This document shows, in pieces, positions 44,519 through 55,800 of a stretch of 64,000 nucleotides of DNA. The notes below the pieces were generated by a model. That model worked only from the letters and a program-made list of their open reading frames with translations, was not told the DNA's origin and ran no database searches. The position numbers and the translations under genes were made by a program. This DNA comes from Pomphorhynchus laevis (lineage: Eukaryota; Acanthocephala; Palaeacanthocephala; Echinorhynchida; Pomphorhynchidae). Location of the stretch: assembly GCA_012934845.2 (NCBI GenBank), contig WNNJ02001757.1:101450-165449 (forward strand), written 5' to 3'. Each line of letters begins with the position of its first letter. Positions within the stretch are counted from its first letter, which is position 1.

Positions 44519-45372
44519 ACCTACTGATGAGACTCAAAAGTCAAAAAGGCATAGAGTCAGTTTATGCTGTTTGAGTCTTCCCGATTTCTTCAATCAGAAT
44601 AGAAATTGGCGGGAAAAGTATGTCAGTAACATATGTCAGTATGAAAAGTAACACTCACTTTATTGAAACTTATCGTTGTTACTTTATTGAAATAAAGCAC
44701 CCCTACACAGCTCAGTAAGTCGTTCTAGTACACATTCATGTACGGAATTAACACTAGTGATAGTATTAGGTCATTTGAGTAGGTCATTTGTTTAATTACC
44801 ACCAGTAATAAAGCCGCTTGATGTATGCGGCTGATAAGAGTGATTTTAAATCTTTCTTGTTAGATCCTGGTGAGCGAATTATTCGTGATGAATACTCTCA
44901 CCAGGGTAAATTTCTAGTACATGGATGTGTACTAGAAGGACTTATTGAGCTGTCTTGGTTTGCTGCACTTCAATCTAGTTGTGCAGCAGCCCCCTACTGA
45001 TGAGACTCAAAAGTTAAAGCAGCAAAGAGTTAGTTTTTGCTGTTTGAGTATTCCCGATTCCTTTAATAATAGAAATTGACGAAAAGATAAGTCATTTTTT
45101 CATTGCTACCAGCAATGAAGGAGCTTGGTGTATGCACTCGGTAAGATTTTTTTGAATCCTACTTGTTAGGTTCTGGTGAGTGAATTATTCATGATGAATA
45201 CTCTCACCTGTGTTAATTCCTAGTACATGGATGTGTACTAGAAGGACTTATTGAGCTGTCTAGGGGTGATACACTTAAATCTAGTTGTGCAGCAGCCCCT
45301 ACTGATGAGACTCAAAAGTCGAAACAGCATAGAGTCAGTTTATGCTGTTTAGTCTTCCCGATTCCTTCAATT
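44519..45372 (+). repeat. About 305-bp tandem repeat made of hairpins
   Basis: Repeats of CTACTGATGAGACTCAAAAG at about 44519, 44995 and 45300, the last two 305 bases apart. Each full unit contains, in order, GCCGC/GCGGC-like, GGTGAG/CTCACC, CTAGTACA/TGTACTAG, CTGCAC/GTGCAG and GACTCAAA/TTTGAGTC stems. One stem keeps pairing through compensating changes (CAGCATA/TATGCTG versus CAGCAAA/TTTGCTG). Related units lie at 63410-63862. The short open frame at 44818-45000 lies wholly inside a unit and is not a gene. Confidence 0.8.
45290..45352 (+). ncRNA. Hammerhead-like core in the hairpin repeat
   Basis: CTGATGA, stem II GACT-CAAA-AGTC, GAAA, stem III ACAGCATA / TATGCTGT, then TT and TAG that pairs with CTA before the core. 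This meets the hammerhead layout with a weak 3-bp stem I. The other copies have changes in the core, and an alternative hairpin (GACTCAAA/TTTGAGTC) competes. Doubtful as a working ribozyme. Confidence 0.3.
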
Positions 45373-45959
45373 AGAATAAACCATATATGTACTCTGGTTT
45401 ATATATAAACCATATTAAACAATATATACAAACCATACTAATATTTGTGTTATGCGCTCTATGTGATTTTTGCAAATAATTAGAAAGAAGTCGTAATTTT
45501 GAATTCTTTGTCAATTTAATATCATGCAGATTTCTTTCGATTGGCCGCTCGCTAAAACTTTTGTTGCAGATCTTAATTCACTGAGAATACCATCATAACA
45601 AAGCATTGAAAATGCCTAGCGGTGATAATTTGAGATAAATGTATGTTTTTGAGGTCCATTTGTCGAAACTCATATAAATTTGTGAAATCTTAACTTTTAG
45701 AATTTTGGAACAGATCACAAAATATAAATTTATTGTTATTTTGCTAGCATATTGAAAATAACGTACATTTTATTCATCTACCCTTAAGCTTAAAGTGTAT
45801 TAAATTAGAAAGCATAAAAAGAGAACAAATAATTGTTCATACACTTTTCCTATTTATGTTTTCTTTGTTAATTGACCTTAGTAACCTATTCTTTTCCATT
45901 TTTCCAAATGGCAACGGCTTAGCTCATCGTTCTTTCGCTGTTTCATAAACTTAAATGAT

Positions 45960-46045
45960 GTACTATGTTGAATTTATTCTTCTGATAAGGCATCTTCTTG
46001 ATGACCTCTAATCCTTATTCTGATACATTGTATATTACTTATTAT
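45960..46045 (+). repeat. Interspersed repeat family RA, copy 3 (partial)
   Basis: TTGATGACCTCTAATCCTTATTCTGATACATTG matches the right part of the copies at 39350 and 55610; the left part is missing. Confidence 0.5.
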
Positions 46046-46153
46046 ATATTATAAAAGTACTGAGGTACTTTTAGAGAATTACAACAGAAAATGGTCAACT
46101 ATATCAATAAATAATCAACTATATCCATAATTGTGTAAGGATATCGACTCCTT

Positions 46154-46560
46154 CAAAACTTTATCAAGGCATATGATACCGATTCAGTTCGATACACTCT
46201 CCTTTTAGCATACAAACTAATCATTCGTGAATATCTTCCAAATAAAGATTAAGAAGGATTAGGATGAGCAATGCTCGCTCTATACCTACTCAGCTGGAGT
46301 CTATATCTACAGCTCTAGAATTCTTTCGAGATGGCCTGTTTGAAGGAAACAGACAAGCCAACGTTCGAGATATTGGGAAGGTTTATCATTATTGCTAGGA
46401 CATTGAGTTTTGTAGGAGTACGATTAAATATTCGGCCTTTATAGGTGGTCGAAAGTATTGCGAAACTTGCGAAGTAAGGTATGAATTAAATCGGGTCAGA
46501 CTCGCATTTCCTAGAACAGGGAATATTCGGATAGCTACTGGAAGACAGTTACTCTGATTG
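46154..46560 (+). mobile_element. RT-like scrap and unidentified broken ORF
   Basis: 46154-46252 reads Q-N-F-I-K-A-Y-D-T-D-S-V-R-Y-T-L-L-L, like RT motif A (F-x-K-A-Y-D-S-V). From an ATG at 46264 a second frame reads P-T-Q-L-E-S-I-S-T-A-L-E-F-F-R-D-G-L-F, passes a stop near 46396 and goes on with Y-C-E-T-C-E-V-R-Y-E-L-N to about 46556. The second protein is not recognised. Probably parts of one dead element. Confidence 0.35.
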
Positions 46561-46599
46561 GATCAAAGAGGAACCTCTTTTTAGTAAAATATCTTCCTC

Positions 46600-47815
46600 T
46601 AACCGAAAACGAAGTAGGTAGTGCGAGGTGGACACATGTTGGTGCGACTGCTCAATAACATAAAGTCAATATTTCAAATAATGCTTAACAATTACAGAAT
46701 AAATTATAAGTATTTAATTCATTACTGAATATTTTTTCACTACTTTATGTGATAAACTATTTACAACGATACATGTTGAATTGATAATTTAAAGTTATAA
46801 TTTTTTCACTGAGAAGCAATCGAAGCCGCAGAAATCATAACAAAATGATTTGTATTTAAAAATACCAAGTTTAAAACTACCTTAAGTTTAAGATGTTTTT
46901 TACGAAACAAGTACATATTTTTGTATATTTAGGATGAAAATTTGGATAATGAGTGCCTTTGGTTGATAGTTCATCTTTAAATGCCTTTTATTAATATTTT
47001 GAATTATTTTCGTTAAGGATGGAAATATACGTTATGGGATTGATATTTAAAATTACCTTAATAATATCTCATTTTTAAATAAAATATAATAATTTCTACA
47101 TTGTAATGCACTGTTTTTATTGTCTTTGTAAACTATTTAAACTAAATTGCTACTAAATTAGGGATAACATAAGTGACCATTAATCAATCAGTTGTATCGC
47201 AGAAAAATCACGTCACCCACCAAAGAACGGATTAAGTGCATATCTAAATAAATCAAAGTGTTAATTGATAATAAATTTTATTACAACTTTAAAGATGTTG
47301 TAGCAATTAAACATGTTCAAGTTGAAATATTCTATCGGTTTACGTTTTACGACAAGTATGATTAATATTTAATTGCTTGAGCCCCTTAAGTTAGGTCGAT
47401 TGCTCACATAATATGTTTCAATTCGTAATATATTTGAATGATTTTAAACTAAATTTGTGCTTGTTTAACGCAAATTTATAAACTTAGCCAAAGTATTATA
47501 AATATTCGCATTCTCAAGTATTTATTTTAATTTTGATATTTATCCAGCAATGACGAACATGAATTTAGACAACATATTTTCTAGTTGAATAAATCCAACA
47601 AAACGATATGTCATACAATCATCAATAATCTGTCATAGAAATGCGATACAATATTTTAAAGATTCTAGTAGTAAATATACAATCTGAAAGTGTAGCTATA
47701 TTATTGAATTGCTTATAATCAACGAACAATTACAATTCGCCTTAGGCGTTAAAATCAAATCGCTTTATCAAATCAAATCACCTTATCCTACTTTTTATTA
47801 ATAAAGTAGACATTC
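46600..47815. other. AT-rich DNA without recognised gene
   Basis: No coding frame, RNA gene or clear repeat recognised. Confidence 0.4.
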
Positions 47816-47816
47816 G

Positions 47817-48110
47817 CCATAATTGCGCTGGAAATTAGTGATAAATGTGTACAAATTTGTTCTATACAGATATAAAATACATATAGTATGCTGTGATTCC
47901 ATAAGATACTATATTAATATGATATTTGTAAAATTTTATATAACTGCAAAATTCTGTAAGCGGTCACCGTCTAAAATAAATGAATATGAAGACCGTTTAT
48001 TTACAAACCAAAATTATCCTTTTCACTTACATATATAAATATAGCAAAGTATTTATTCATTAAATAAAATACGTTTAAAATAATGATAATTAACAATTCG
48101 AAAAATTGTG
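47817..48110. repeat. Left flanking repeat of LINE copy B
   Basis: CATAATTGCGCTGGAAATTA...GATTCCATAAGATACTAT and AATTAACAATTCGAAAAATT match 51943-52105 in the same order; an extra 160 bases lie inside this copy. The pair flanks the LINE between 48.2 and 51.9 kb. Confidence 0.65.
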
Positions 48111-48648
48111 ATTTTATTAATATAAGATGCTATATTAATAAAATGCACATGTACACACAACAGAATTCACCAATTCACCAATTCATATATGTACGCACAA
48201 TAGAATTCGCATGTACGCACAACAAAGCATAATTAGCATGGATTTTTCTGCAAATTCCGGTCCAAATTCCAAGGTAAGTGGAGTTTATTCGTATAATTTA
48301 ACCCCATGCACGTAGATGGAGCTTCCTCCGGTGCCTTAATTGGTTAATCTTATAATCATTAAGTTTTTACAACCTCTTGAGAGGAAGAATATATTCAATG
48401 TATTGATAAGAGGTTTCACTAATCAACTTAAAGGCAGGATGATTTTTAACTCAATTAAATACTATGAGGCGGAAGTACGTATTTCATTTTGTACCTCCTA
48501 CCTCCGACCTCTCGATGTTCTACAGAGACTACTTCCAAGAAAAATTGACTGGATATGGGACACTTATTTACAAGCCTATTCAGGCCTCAATAAAAGTAAA
48601 TAACTTATAACTTAACTTATCGATAAGTTAAGTAAATAACTTAACTTA

Positions 48649-48879
48649 TTGAACGAAGACATAAAAGAGCTTGAAAAGGATTTTGAAATCTCAGATGTCC
48701 GCTTGATCACAGGGAAAAATAGCCTACCCATCCCTGTGGCTTTCGTCTCGACTTCAATTGACAAAGCCCACTTACTTAATAATAACTCGTGTTACCACTT
48801 TTTAGGACATAATTTGGTATTCACAGTCCTAAACAGCGATGCCATGACCTACCCACACTGTAATTTATGCCACAAATGA
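48649..48879 (+). pseudogene. LINE B ORF1 middle part
   Basis: Seventy-six codons leading into the first zinc knuckle (H-C-N-L-C-H-K), where a TGA interrupts the knuckle. The second knuckle follows in the same frame. ORF1 of this LINE type binds element RNA. Confidence 0.6.
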
Positions 48880-50257
48880 AGTCACTGGGCCACGATGTGT
48901 TCCCAACCAAGGAGATGCGGCGTATGTGATTCCTCAGAGGACCACACTAATAACATACGCGAAAAAAGCCGCATTGCCGAAACTGCGGCCAAAACCACCC
49001 GACGTGGTCAAGGAAATGAGTTCTTTTAAGGAATGTAGGAATATAACAAGAAACACTTGTCCTCCTGCCCATCCGACAAACTTTGTCAAAGCGACTATGC
49101 CCAGACTCTATGATCACATACTAACTCATTCAGACATATGCAAAATAATAGACGAGATGCTGCAGGCAAATATGCGGGAAATACAAAACCTCATCCAACA
49201 TTTAGCCATGAAGATGGATGGAGTTGGTTCTATTCCATGTACTGCTCACAAGACTAAAACGGCGCCCTACTCGAAGAAGAATACTTCATTACAGAGCATC
49301 GCCTCGATTAAAATAGTGAAGAAGGACAATAATTGGGAATTTGCGGCGGCGGTCACGAGATATGATGATATTGCCCGTGGGCAAGTGTCTTAACCTGGTC
49401 CAGCTGGGTGTGAGAAAGGCAACCTTATCACGTTTGGTTTCGACTAGGATAAGGCATCCCACTGCTGTTAACCAACACAATGGAAAGTAATCAAGGGCCG
49501 TTTTCTCTCCTGGTTCCTGCTAAGAGGTAGGCATCCTACTCCAGCTGATGTAACACAATGCAAATTAGTCAAGAGCCTTTTTAACAGAATATACTTCAGT
49601 GGAATTCGGGAGGTGCTTCCACCCTAAGCCTTCTATCTGGTAGAAATGCTGATGTTATAGTCCTTTAGGAAACGATGCCTATCCCTTTTCCCTAATACAT
49701 TACTCGATTTATCCCTAAGCACATATACACCCATTAAACTCCGTTCATAACCCCCTCAGTCCTCTTCATCTCAAGGTCTTTTAACCCTAGTTAAGAGCTC
49801 CGTAAGATCTTCCCTCTTACAAAACTATTCTTGTCCAGCCCTGCCTTGTTTAGCTATATCACTCTGTAAAAACGGTTAACGCATCAGCATAGCCAATATC
49901 TATATCCGGCCGGGAGCGATTCACAAGAACTGTGACCTACTCGATCGTATATTAGGTAGCGGTTATGACATGTTACTTGGTGACTTTAATGACAGAACTG
50001 GTCGTTGGATTAATGCAGCACTCCGCAGAGCTAGGAACGACTATCTTATTCACAAGCCACCTTCCCCACCTTTCATTGCTCAACAACTAATTCTCTCCTC
50101 GACAATTTACTGCTACATAAAAAGTGGTTGCTGAAATCCTTCTGTACCGAGCAGTCGCGCCAACAACCAACAACAGACCACCTCTCATGACATAATTCGC
50201 TGGCGGATAGAGGAAGATACGTTACTTAGAAAAAGGTTTCACTTTGATCCTATCAGA

Positions 50258-50872
50258 GTGGCTTTCTTTCAGGCAGCTATCAAACTATTCCCCAGAATTG
50301 GAAATAAGAGTTTGGCCGAATTTAATTCATACATGTTATTACAAGCTACCGCGTTTCTTTCGACTACCTATAAAGGTCGAATATACAATCTCACTCCAAC
50401 TAAACTCAAGGTACTAGCTAAAATGATACATTTTCCTAATCTCTCTGTTTCATCCAGACAGGTTCTCTCGAATGAACATAGGCGCACTGGATATAAGTTC
50501 CAGCTGAGCAGAGATAGGGCAAGAGTTGCTCATCATAACCCTTCTCAGTATTCCTTTTGGAAGATATTCAAGAAGGAGAAGTTTGTCGGTTGGAGGGACA
50601 GAGCCTTGGGTTGGATTGGTTGTATAGGGCTTGATAAAGTTTTGGAGGAGTCACTATCCCTTCATAATTATAAAGTCACTCTATATCCCCGACCAATCCC
50701 GCCTTGGTGTGACTTCAGGAGCAAGGACCTATCAGTCACAAATATCCTAACCTCCTGTGGCTACTTGCAGGCACCTCCAAATCCCACGCACGGTCTGCCA
50801 GCTTTTGACATACAGTCAGAGAAAGGAGGTCGCCATCACTATGCTACTAGCCTCCCCGTCCGATGTTGCTGA
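50258..50872 (+). pseudogene. LINE B region between endonuclease and RT
   Basis: A 204-codon open frame with W-R-D-R-A-L-G-W-I-G and I-P-P-W-C-D-F, lying before the RT fingers. Good codon continuity suggests this part decayed late. The next frame (50757-51233) overlaps it and carries the RT start, so one frame change separates them. Confidence 0.6.
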
Positions 50873-51307
50873 CATTAATATCAGCCGTCATGTTTTTATA
50901 CCAAAGAACAAATCGATTTCATGTCCTAAAGATTTGCACCGTAACTCGATTCAAAACTCCCTCATCTCCATTTATGGAAAAGCGCTCACGCGTAAAATCC
51001 GCGGCCATCTAAGTAGACAAAATTTAATCCCACCAGGTTTTCATGGATACTATAAAGATCGCTCGGTCTATACAGCAATAGGTGAAGTTCATCAGTTTTG
51101 TCAAGATAACATACATCAGCTAGCGTTGCTGTTTTTCTTAACTTTTCTGCTGCATCTAACGGCATTTCCATTCCTTTTGTTATCTCTTTTCTCCGGTTCA
51201 TTGGGTTGCCTGCGAGAATTGTTGACAGGATAGAAATATTGTGATATACCAAGCGATTCTTTTATGAAGACGACCCTGATGCACGTCAGTTCTACAATAT
51301 TACGGGT

Positions 51308-51682
51308 GTGCCGCAAAGTTCCCCACTTTCTCCAATCTTATATCTTGCTGCATCCATTGTACTTTACAAAAACTTTAAACGGGACAAACGTCTAGTGTTA
51401 TACGCTGATGATACCACAGCCCTGTTCTATGGACGCAGATGCAAAGATGTAGTCTCTAACATCAGCCGTTTCTTTTTAAGATTAAAAGATCAGTTACCAA
51501 TATCCAATCTAATTCTCAATTCATCCAAATCGCAAGTAGTCGTCTTTCATGGCGCTCCTGCGACAAAGAAAAAATTAAATAAACTAGTTTTCTTAACTCT
51601 ATCTTCCATATTGACTAATCAACCATTCCCTACTTTCACAAGTCGAGTAATATATCTAAGGTTCACCGTTAAGGTGAATTGA
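51308..51682 (+). pseudogene. LINE B RT motifs B and C
   Basis: Reads V-P-Q-S-S-P-L-S-P-I-L-Y (upstream codon gives the Gly, and Ser replaces the usual Gly after Gln) and V-L-Y-A-D-D-T-T-A-L-F with both catalytic Asp. Motif A, expected near 51130, is decayed. Confidence 0.7.
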
Positions 51683-51942
51683 TCAGCGAAGCTGACCTGG
51701 ATAGACTCAAACGCATTCTGAAGAGAGCTAGGTAGGCCCTGAAACGGGCTCAACATATTTCGTTGAATGGGAAAACCCAAGTCACCATGCCACTGCTAGA
51801 GGACCGCTTTAGCATCGAAATGATGAATTACCCGGCAACACTCATCAATAGAATGAAGTACCCATTGGTTGTTTCGGTTGTCTGTGACATTGTGAATGAA
51901 GGCTTTTCCGGAATTTAGAAAATAAAGGCTTTTAGAAATGTG

Positions 51943-52105
51943 TCATAATTGCGCTAGAAATTAATGATAAATGTGCACAAATTTATTCTATTATTCTATA
52001 GAAATAGTATGCAATGATTCTATAAGATACTATTAACAATTGACATTAATAATATTTATTGTTAATTGATAATTAACAATCAACAATTCAAAAAATTACA
52101 GAATT
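51943..52105. repeat. Right flanking repeat of LINE copy B
   Basis: Second copy of the sequence at 47817-48110, lying exactly between the LINE end and the 3' end of the RTE element. See the left copy. Confidence 0.6.
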
Positions 52106-52258
52106 TGCATTATCGTAAAAAGGTTCGCAAATTTATTCTGTTCTTCTCATCTTCTTGGTGTTTAACCCATCTGGCGGGGTCTGCTTGCCATGTAAACTGG
52201 TGCCAAAATGCAATATCCGCTGCGTCTTCTGGTGTTAGTCCGACCATTTTCATATCAT

Positions 52259-52828
52259 TCAGTATGGTATCCATCTATCTTTTCTGTGGTCTTCTACTTG
52301 GCTCTTTCCGTCGACCTCGATTTGAAGTGGTGCCTGCGCCAGTGTGTTCACGTCTGCCCTCAGTACATGTTGATACCATCTCAGGCTTGAGTCTCTCAGT
52401 TTGTCTGCTATGGGTGCTACGCCAAATCGCTTGCGGATGTCTTCGTTACGAATATGGTCTTGGCGAGTTTTTCCCGCGATACACCTTAGCATTTTCGTTT
52501 CCATACAGCCAAGCTTACTTTCTGTTTCTGCTGTCATTGCCCAGCACTTAGCACCGTACATTATTACAGGCCGTATTATGCTTATGTACAACTTCGATTT
52601 GAGTCTGTTTGGCATACGTTTGTTGCACAAAACTCCAGTGGCTGCTCTCCATTTTGTCCGACTAGCTTTGATGCGAGTGGTGACGTCTTTTGTCATTTCT
52701 CCTATGATGGAGATGACTGATACCAGATATTTGAGCGCATTTGTCTTTGGCAGAAGCACGCTATTGGTTGATATGCTTACATCTTCATTCTGGTTCGTCG
52801 TCATATACTCTGTTTTGGCTGTGTTCAT
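52259..52828 (-). pseudogene. RTE C-terminal RT region
   Basis: A 189-codon open frame: N-A-L-K-Y-L-V-S-V-I (family form F-K-Y-L-G-S), R-T-K-W-R-A-A-T-G-V-L, Y-G-A-K-C-W-A-M, T-R-Q-D-H-I-R-N-E-D-I-R and L-R-W-Y-Q-H-V-L-R, all hallmarks of the RTE clade. A frame change near 52265 moves the real C terminus to the next frame. Confidence 0.8.
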
Positions 52829-53181
52829 TTTGAACCCAAACTGTGCTAGGCAATCGTGACATTGCTGTACTTGCTACTCGATGTCATGTTTGCCCTTAGA
52901 TACCAACATAACATTTTCGGTATACAGGATAGTCCATTTTGCTTGTCTTTGTAGGTCTTTTGTAATAACGTCCATAACTATAACGAATAGTAATAAGGAG
53001 AGTATAGATCTTTGGTGCACACCGACTGAGACTGGAAATTATCTGGATTTCTCCCTGCTGTTAGCACACTGCTCGTAGTTCCTTTGTACAGCATCTTCAC
53101 CCATTCGATCAATTCCTCCGGTACTTCTCTGCATCTCAGAGCGTACCATAAGAGCTCATGAGGTACTCTGTCGAATGCCCT

Positions 53182-53994
53182 CTAAAGGTTCAGAAAAGCT
53201 ACATAGAGGGGCTGCTTATCTCTGTGCTTTTCAAGAAGTTGTCTGGCTGTGTGAATTGCATCGATGACTTTACAGTTGCTCACAAAGCCTGCCTGGTTGA
53301 CAACTAGTTTGATCGTGTCACATATTCTCTTGTCGAACACTCTCTCTAAAATCCTCATGGTGTGGCTCAGAAGACGGATTAGCCGGTAGTTCTGGCAATC
53401 TGCTGAGCTTCCTTTCTGATTCCAGATTGGGATGGTTGTGCTTCGACTCCAGTCTTCTTGCACCTCTTTTACGTCAACAATTTTTTGGAGAAGCTTTGTT
53501 AAATATGGTGCCCACTCATCCGGGTTGATTTTCCAGAAGTCCGCCGTTACATCATCGGGTCCGTTGCCTTTACCCGGCTTCATCTTTATTATTGATTCGC
53601 TGACCTCTGCCTCGTTGAGTGGCTCAACTTGTGTGTGGTTTGGAGTCCCTTTTGGTATTGGTGGGTGTTCGAACTCTTCTGTGGAGATAGCCTTGAAATA
53701 TCTTATCCATCTCTCCAGCACGTCTTTTGGGTGCATTAGAAGTTTTCCTCGCTCATCACTGATACGATGGAACTTCTCGGTGTCTGCTCCCTTCTTACGT
53801 CTTGCACGGGCTAGTCGGTACACGCCTTTTTCTTTATCTAGAGTGTCAAGCTTTTGGTAGAGATTATCTAGGTGGTTGCTCTTAGCAATAGTCACTTGTT
53901 TCCTTGCTTTCTTTTTTGCTCGATGGTACTTATCCTTGTTGTCATGCGTTTGTGCTATCCAGAGAGCCTTGTAGGAATATTTCTTTACCTTCAC
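53182..53994 (-). pseudogene. RTE RT N-terminal half
   Basis: A 270-codon frame from the endonuclease-RT linker (H-R-A-K-K-K-A-R-K-Q-V) through A-R-K-K-G-A-D..., M-K-P-G-K-G-N-G-P-D-D-V, N-Q-K-G-S-S-A-D-C-Q-N-Y-R-L-I-R-L-L-S-H, to R-Q-L-L-E-K-H-R-D-K-Q-P-L-Y-V-A-F-L-N-L. The last residues are motif A, where the family has F-x-D-L; Asp is replaced by Asn and a stop follows. Confidence 0.8.
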
Positions 53995-54119
53995 TGCGTC
54001 TTTGACCTCTTCTGTTCAGAACCAAGTTTTTTGTCGATGTACTGTATACATGGCTTGGTGGATCCGAGTATCTGCTTTGTAGCTAGGTGGATCGTGCAGC
54101 GCAACGCTGTCCAGGTATC

Positions 54120-54792
54120 TTAAACTCCATGTACGCTCGTCTTCGTTTGTTCTGTCCTCGATTTACGGGGGACTTCAAGTTTCAGGTCGCATATCAGTGG
54201 CTTGTGTTGAGTCGCCATGGTCTTGGATGGGATAACTTTTGTATCGAGCACCGTCTTCTTGTGCTTTCGCCTCACCAGAGCGAAATCAATTTGCGACTTC
54301 CTCGCTTGTGTGCCCGTTCCATGGTAGTACGTGGACAGGTGGCTCGGCCTTTTTGTGAAATTAGTGTTGGTGAGGTTGTGCGAAGTGGCAAACTCTAAAA
54401 GTTGTTCCCCTTCTGCGTTCTCACCGATACTATATCCACAATGACATTTACTCTCTTCAGTTTGTTCAACATGGGCATTCATGTCACCGGCTATAATCAC
54501 ATAGTCTTCTTCTGGTACTTCTGCCATTTTTTTCATCTAGCATTTCACAAAAGTCCAGCTTATCGTCATCTGTTCACCCTGTTTGAGGGGCGTACGCAGA
54601 GAAGTAGTGGATAGTTGTTTCGCATAATGTTAGCTTGATCTTCATCAACCTCCCTGTGCATCGCGTCACTTCGCACACTTGGTCTCTGACTCTCTTCGCT
54701 ACGGCAATGACTACCCCATTTCGTGCTGTCTCTGTACCCATGTAGTACAGTTTGTACCCGTCTCCAATTTCCTTAGCTTTTCCCACTTCCAT
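54120..54792 (-). pseudogene. RTE endonuclease domain
   Basis: Two frames (54792-54574 and 54536-54120). The first has Y-Y-M-G-T-E-T-A-R-N-G-V-V-I, T-I-H-Y-F-S-A-Y-A-P-Q-T-G; the second has G-D-M-N-A-H-V, G-T-G-T-Q-A-R-K-S-Q-I-D-F and H-K-P-L-I-C-D. These are the S-x-Y-A-P, G-D-x-N and S-x-I-D motifs of apurinic endonucleases; the final catalytic His is present (Q-H-K-P-L-I). Confidence 0.75.
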
Positions 54793-55384
54793 TTGGTCTC
54801 ATGAATTTCACAGATGTTAATCTTTCTCCTCTGTAGGTCAGTTGCAATCTCTCGAGATTTACCCGTCAGTGTTCCTACGTTGAGCATCGCAGCTCGTATG
54901 TATGTTTGAACAAGATTACTTGCGTTCCGGCGGCGTTGTTCCTTCCGGAACCCTTGCTTATTTCTCGAACAAACAGGACCTTGTCTGAGCGCACATCCTC
55001 GTGAATTTTTCGAACAGGCCGGATGACACCTCTTGAACGCGTCGTCTACAGAGGACGCCTTAGTATTCGCAGGGTCATTTTGGTTGTACTTTCTCGTCGT
55101 TGATGCTTGCGACAGTTATTGTTCCGACCGGCTGCCGCATGGCTGTCGTCGTTAAGGTCTGCGTTTGGTTCACGCTCCTTTTGAAATATCAAAAAATTTT
55201 CCTCCTTTCTTTGATCCAGCTCCAACAATTCTTTAACTTAAACTTTTAAATGAATTATGTTTATCATGAAACGTCAATCATGACGTTTATGAAAGTGAAC
55301 GTATGAAATTGACTTTATGAAAATGACTTGTTTTATTGATACGACATTATTATTTTGTTTCTTATTTTCAAACAACTTTGATGA

Positions 55385-55580
55385 TTTTTTCTATTTCTAT
55401 ATAGTTATTACAGGAACAAAGAAGCAGAAAAAAAGTATCCTATATATGATAAAAATTCTATATTTCGATAGCTTCTGCTATCATCATCAGGATTACAACA
55501 AAATGTTTCACAAATTTCGTCTTTTCAACATTTATACAAAAATACAATCATTGATGCACGTCGCATTTCTACTTAAGTAG
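55385..55580 (-). repeat. Interspersed repeat with conserved hairpin, copy 2
   Basis: Opposite-strand partner of 11615-11815. Here the hairpin is perfect: GATAGC-AGAA-GCTATC between CTGATGAT and GAAATATAG. In the other copy the loop and one pair differ but the stem is largely kept. Confidence 0.6.
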
Positions 55581-55609
55581 AAATTTATAATTCATATTGT
55601 AAAATTTTA

Positions 55610-55800
55610 TACAATATGCTTTATATTATAATAAGATACTAGATAATCAAATTTAATCAAAGGAAATGCATCATTAGAATGTATTTGGCTCCGCTGCTAT
55701 GTCGGGTCGAGGAATAGGGGTCGAAACCTTAAAGCATTGCGGTTCCTCCTGATGACCTATAATCCTTATTCTGATACATCGTCTGTTATTTATTAGTCAC
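55610..55800 (+). repeat. Interspersed repeat family RA, copy 4
   Basis: Longest copy: ATAAGATACTAGATAATCAA, GGTCGAGGAATAGGGGTCGA, GCGGTTCCTCCTGATGACCT, TAATCCTTATTCTGATACAT. The ends could not be fixed. Confidence 0.6.

Larger units (their letters stand above)
48230..51920 (+). mobile_element. I/Jockey-type LINE, copy B, nearly full length
   Basis: ORF1 from an ATG near 48239 with S-I-K-Y-Y-E-A-E-V-R-I-S-F and two zinc knuckles (C-N-L-C, then R-C-G-V-C-D-S-S-E-D-H, 48862-48945). Endonuclease 49590-50100 with L-L-G-D-F-N-D-like and R-W-I-N-A-A-L. RT 50258-51690: S-L-I-S-I-Y-G-K-A-L-T-R-K-I, G-V-P-Q-S-S-P-L-S-P-I-L-Y, L-Y-A-D-D-T-T-A-L-F. C-terminal coding continues to about 51920. Roughly ten stops or frame changes. 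Same family as copy A, with which it shares ORF1 and the endonuclease. Confidence 0.8.
52105..55235 (-). mobile_element. RTE-type LINE, nearly complete
   Basis: Single-ORF RTE clade element, one of the youngest-looking in the window. From 55228 downward: N-terminal region; apurinic endonuclease with N-G-V-V-I-A-V-A-K-R-V, I-I-A-G-D-M-N-A-H-V and Q-I-D-F-A-L-V-R-R-K; RT start G-P-D-D-V-T-A-D-F-W-K; N-Q-A-G-F; a gap around 53000 where motifs A-C should be; and the end T-K-D-V-T-T-R-I-K...Y-G-A-K-C-W-A-M-T...W-Y-Q-H-V-L-R. The tail W-M-D-x-I...G-L-T-P-E-D-A-A-D lies in a shifted frame to 52110. A handful of frame changes and stops. Confidence 0.88.

Noticed and set aside
44818-45000. 60-codon ORF in the tandem array
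   Set aside because: Lies fully within the hairpin repeat and is not open in the neighbouring units.
53432-53860. 142-codon + strand frame, with neighbours at 52066-52859 and 53872-54398
   Set aside because: Mirror frames of the RTE element on the other strand.
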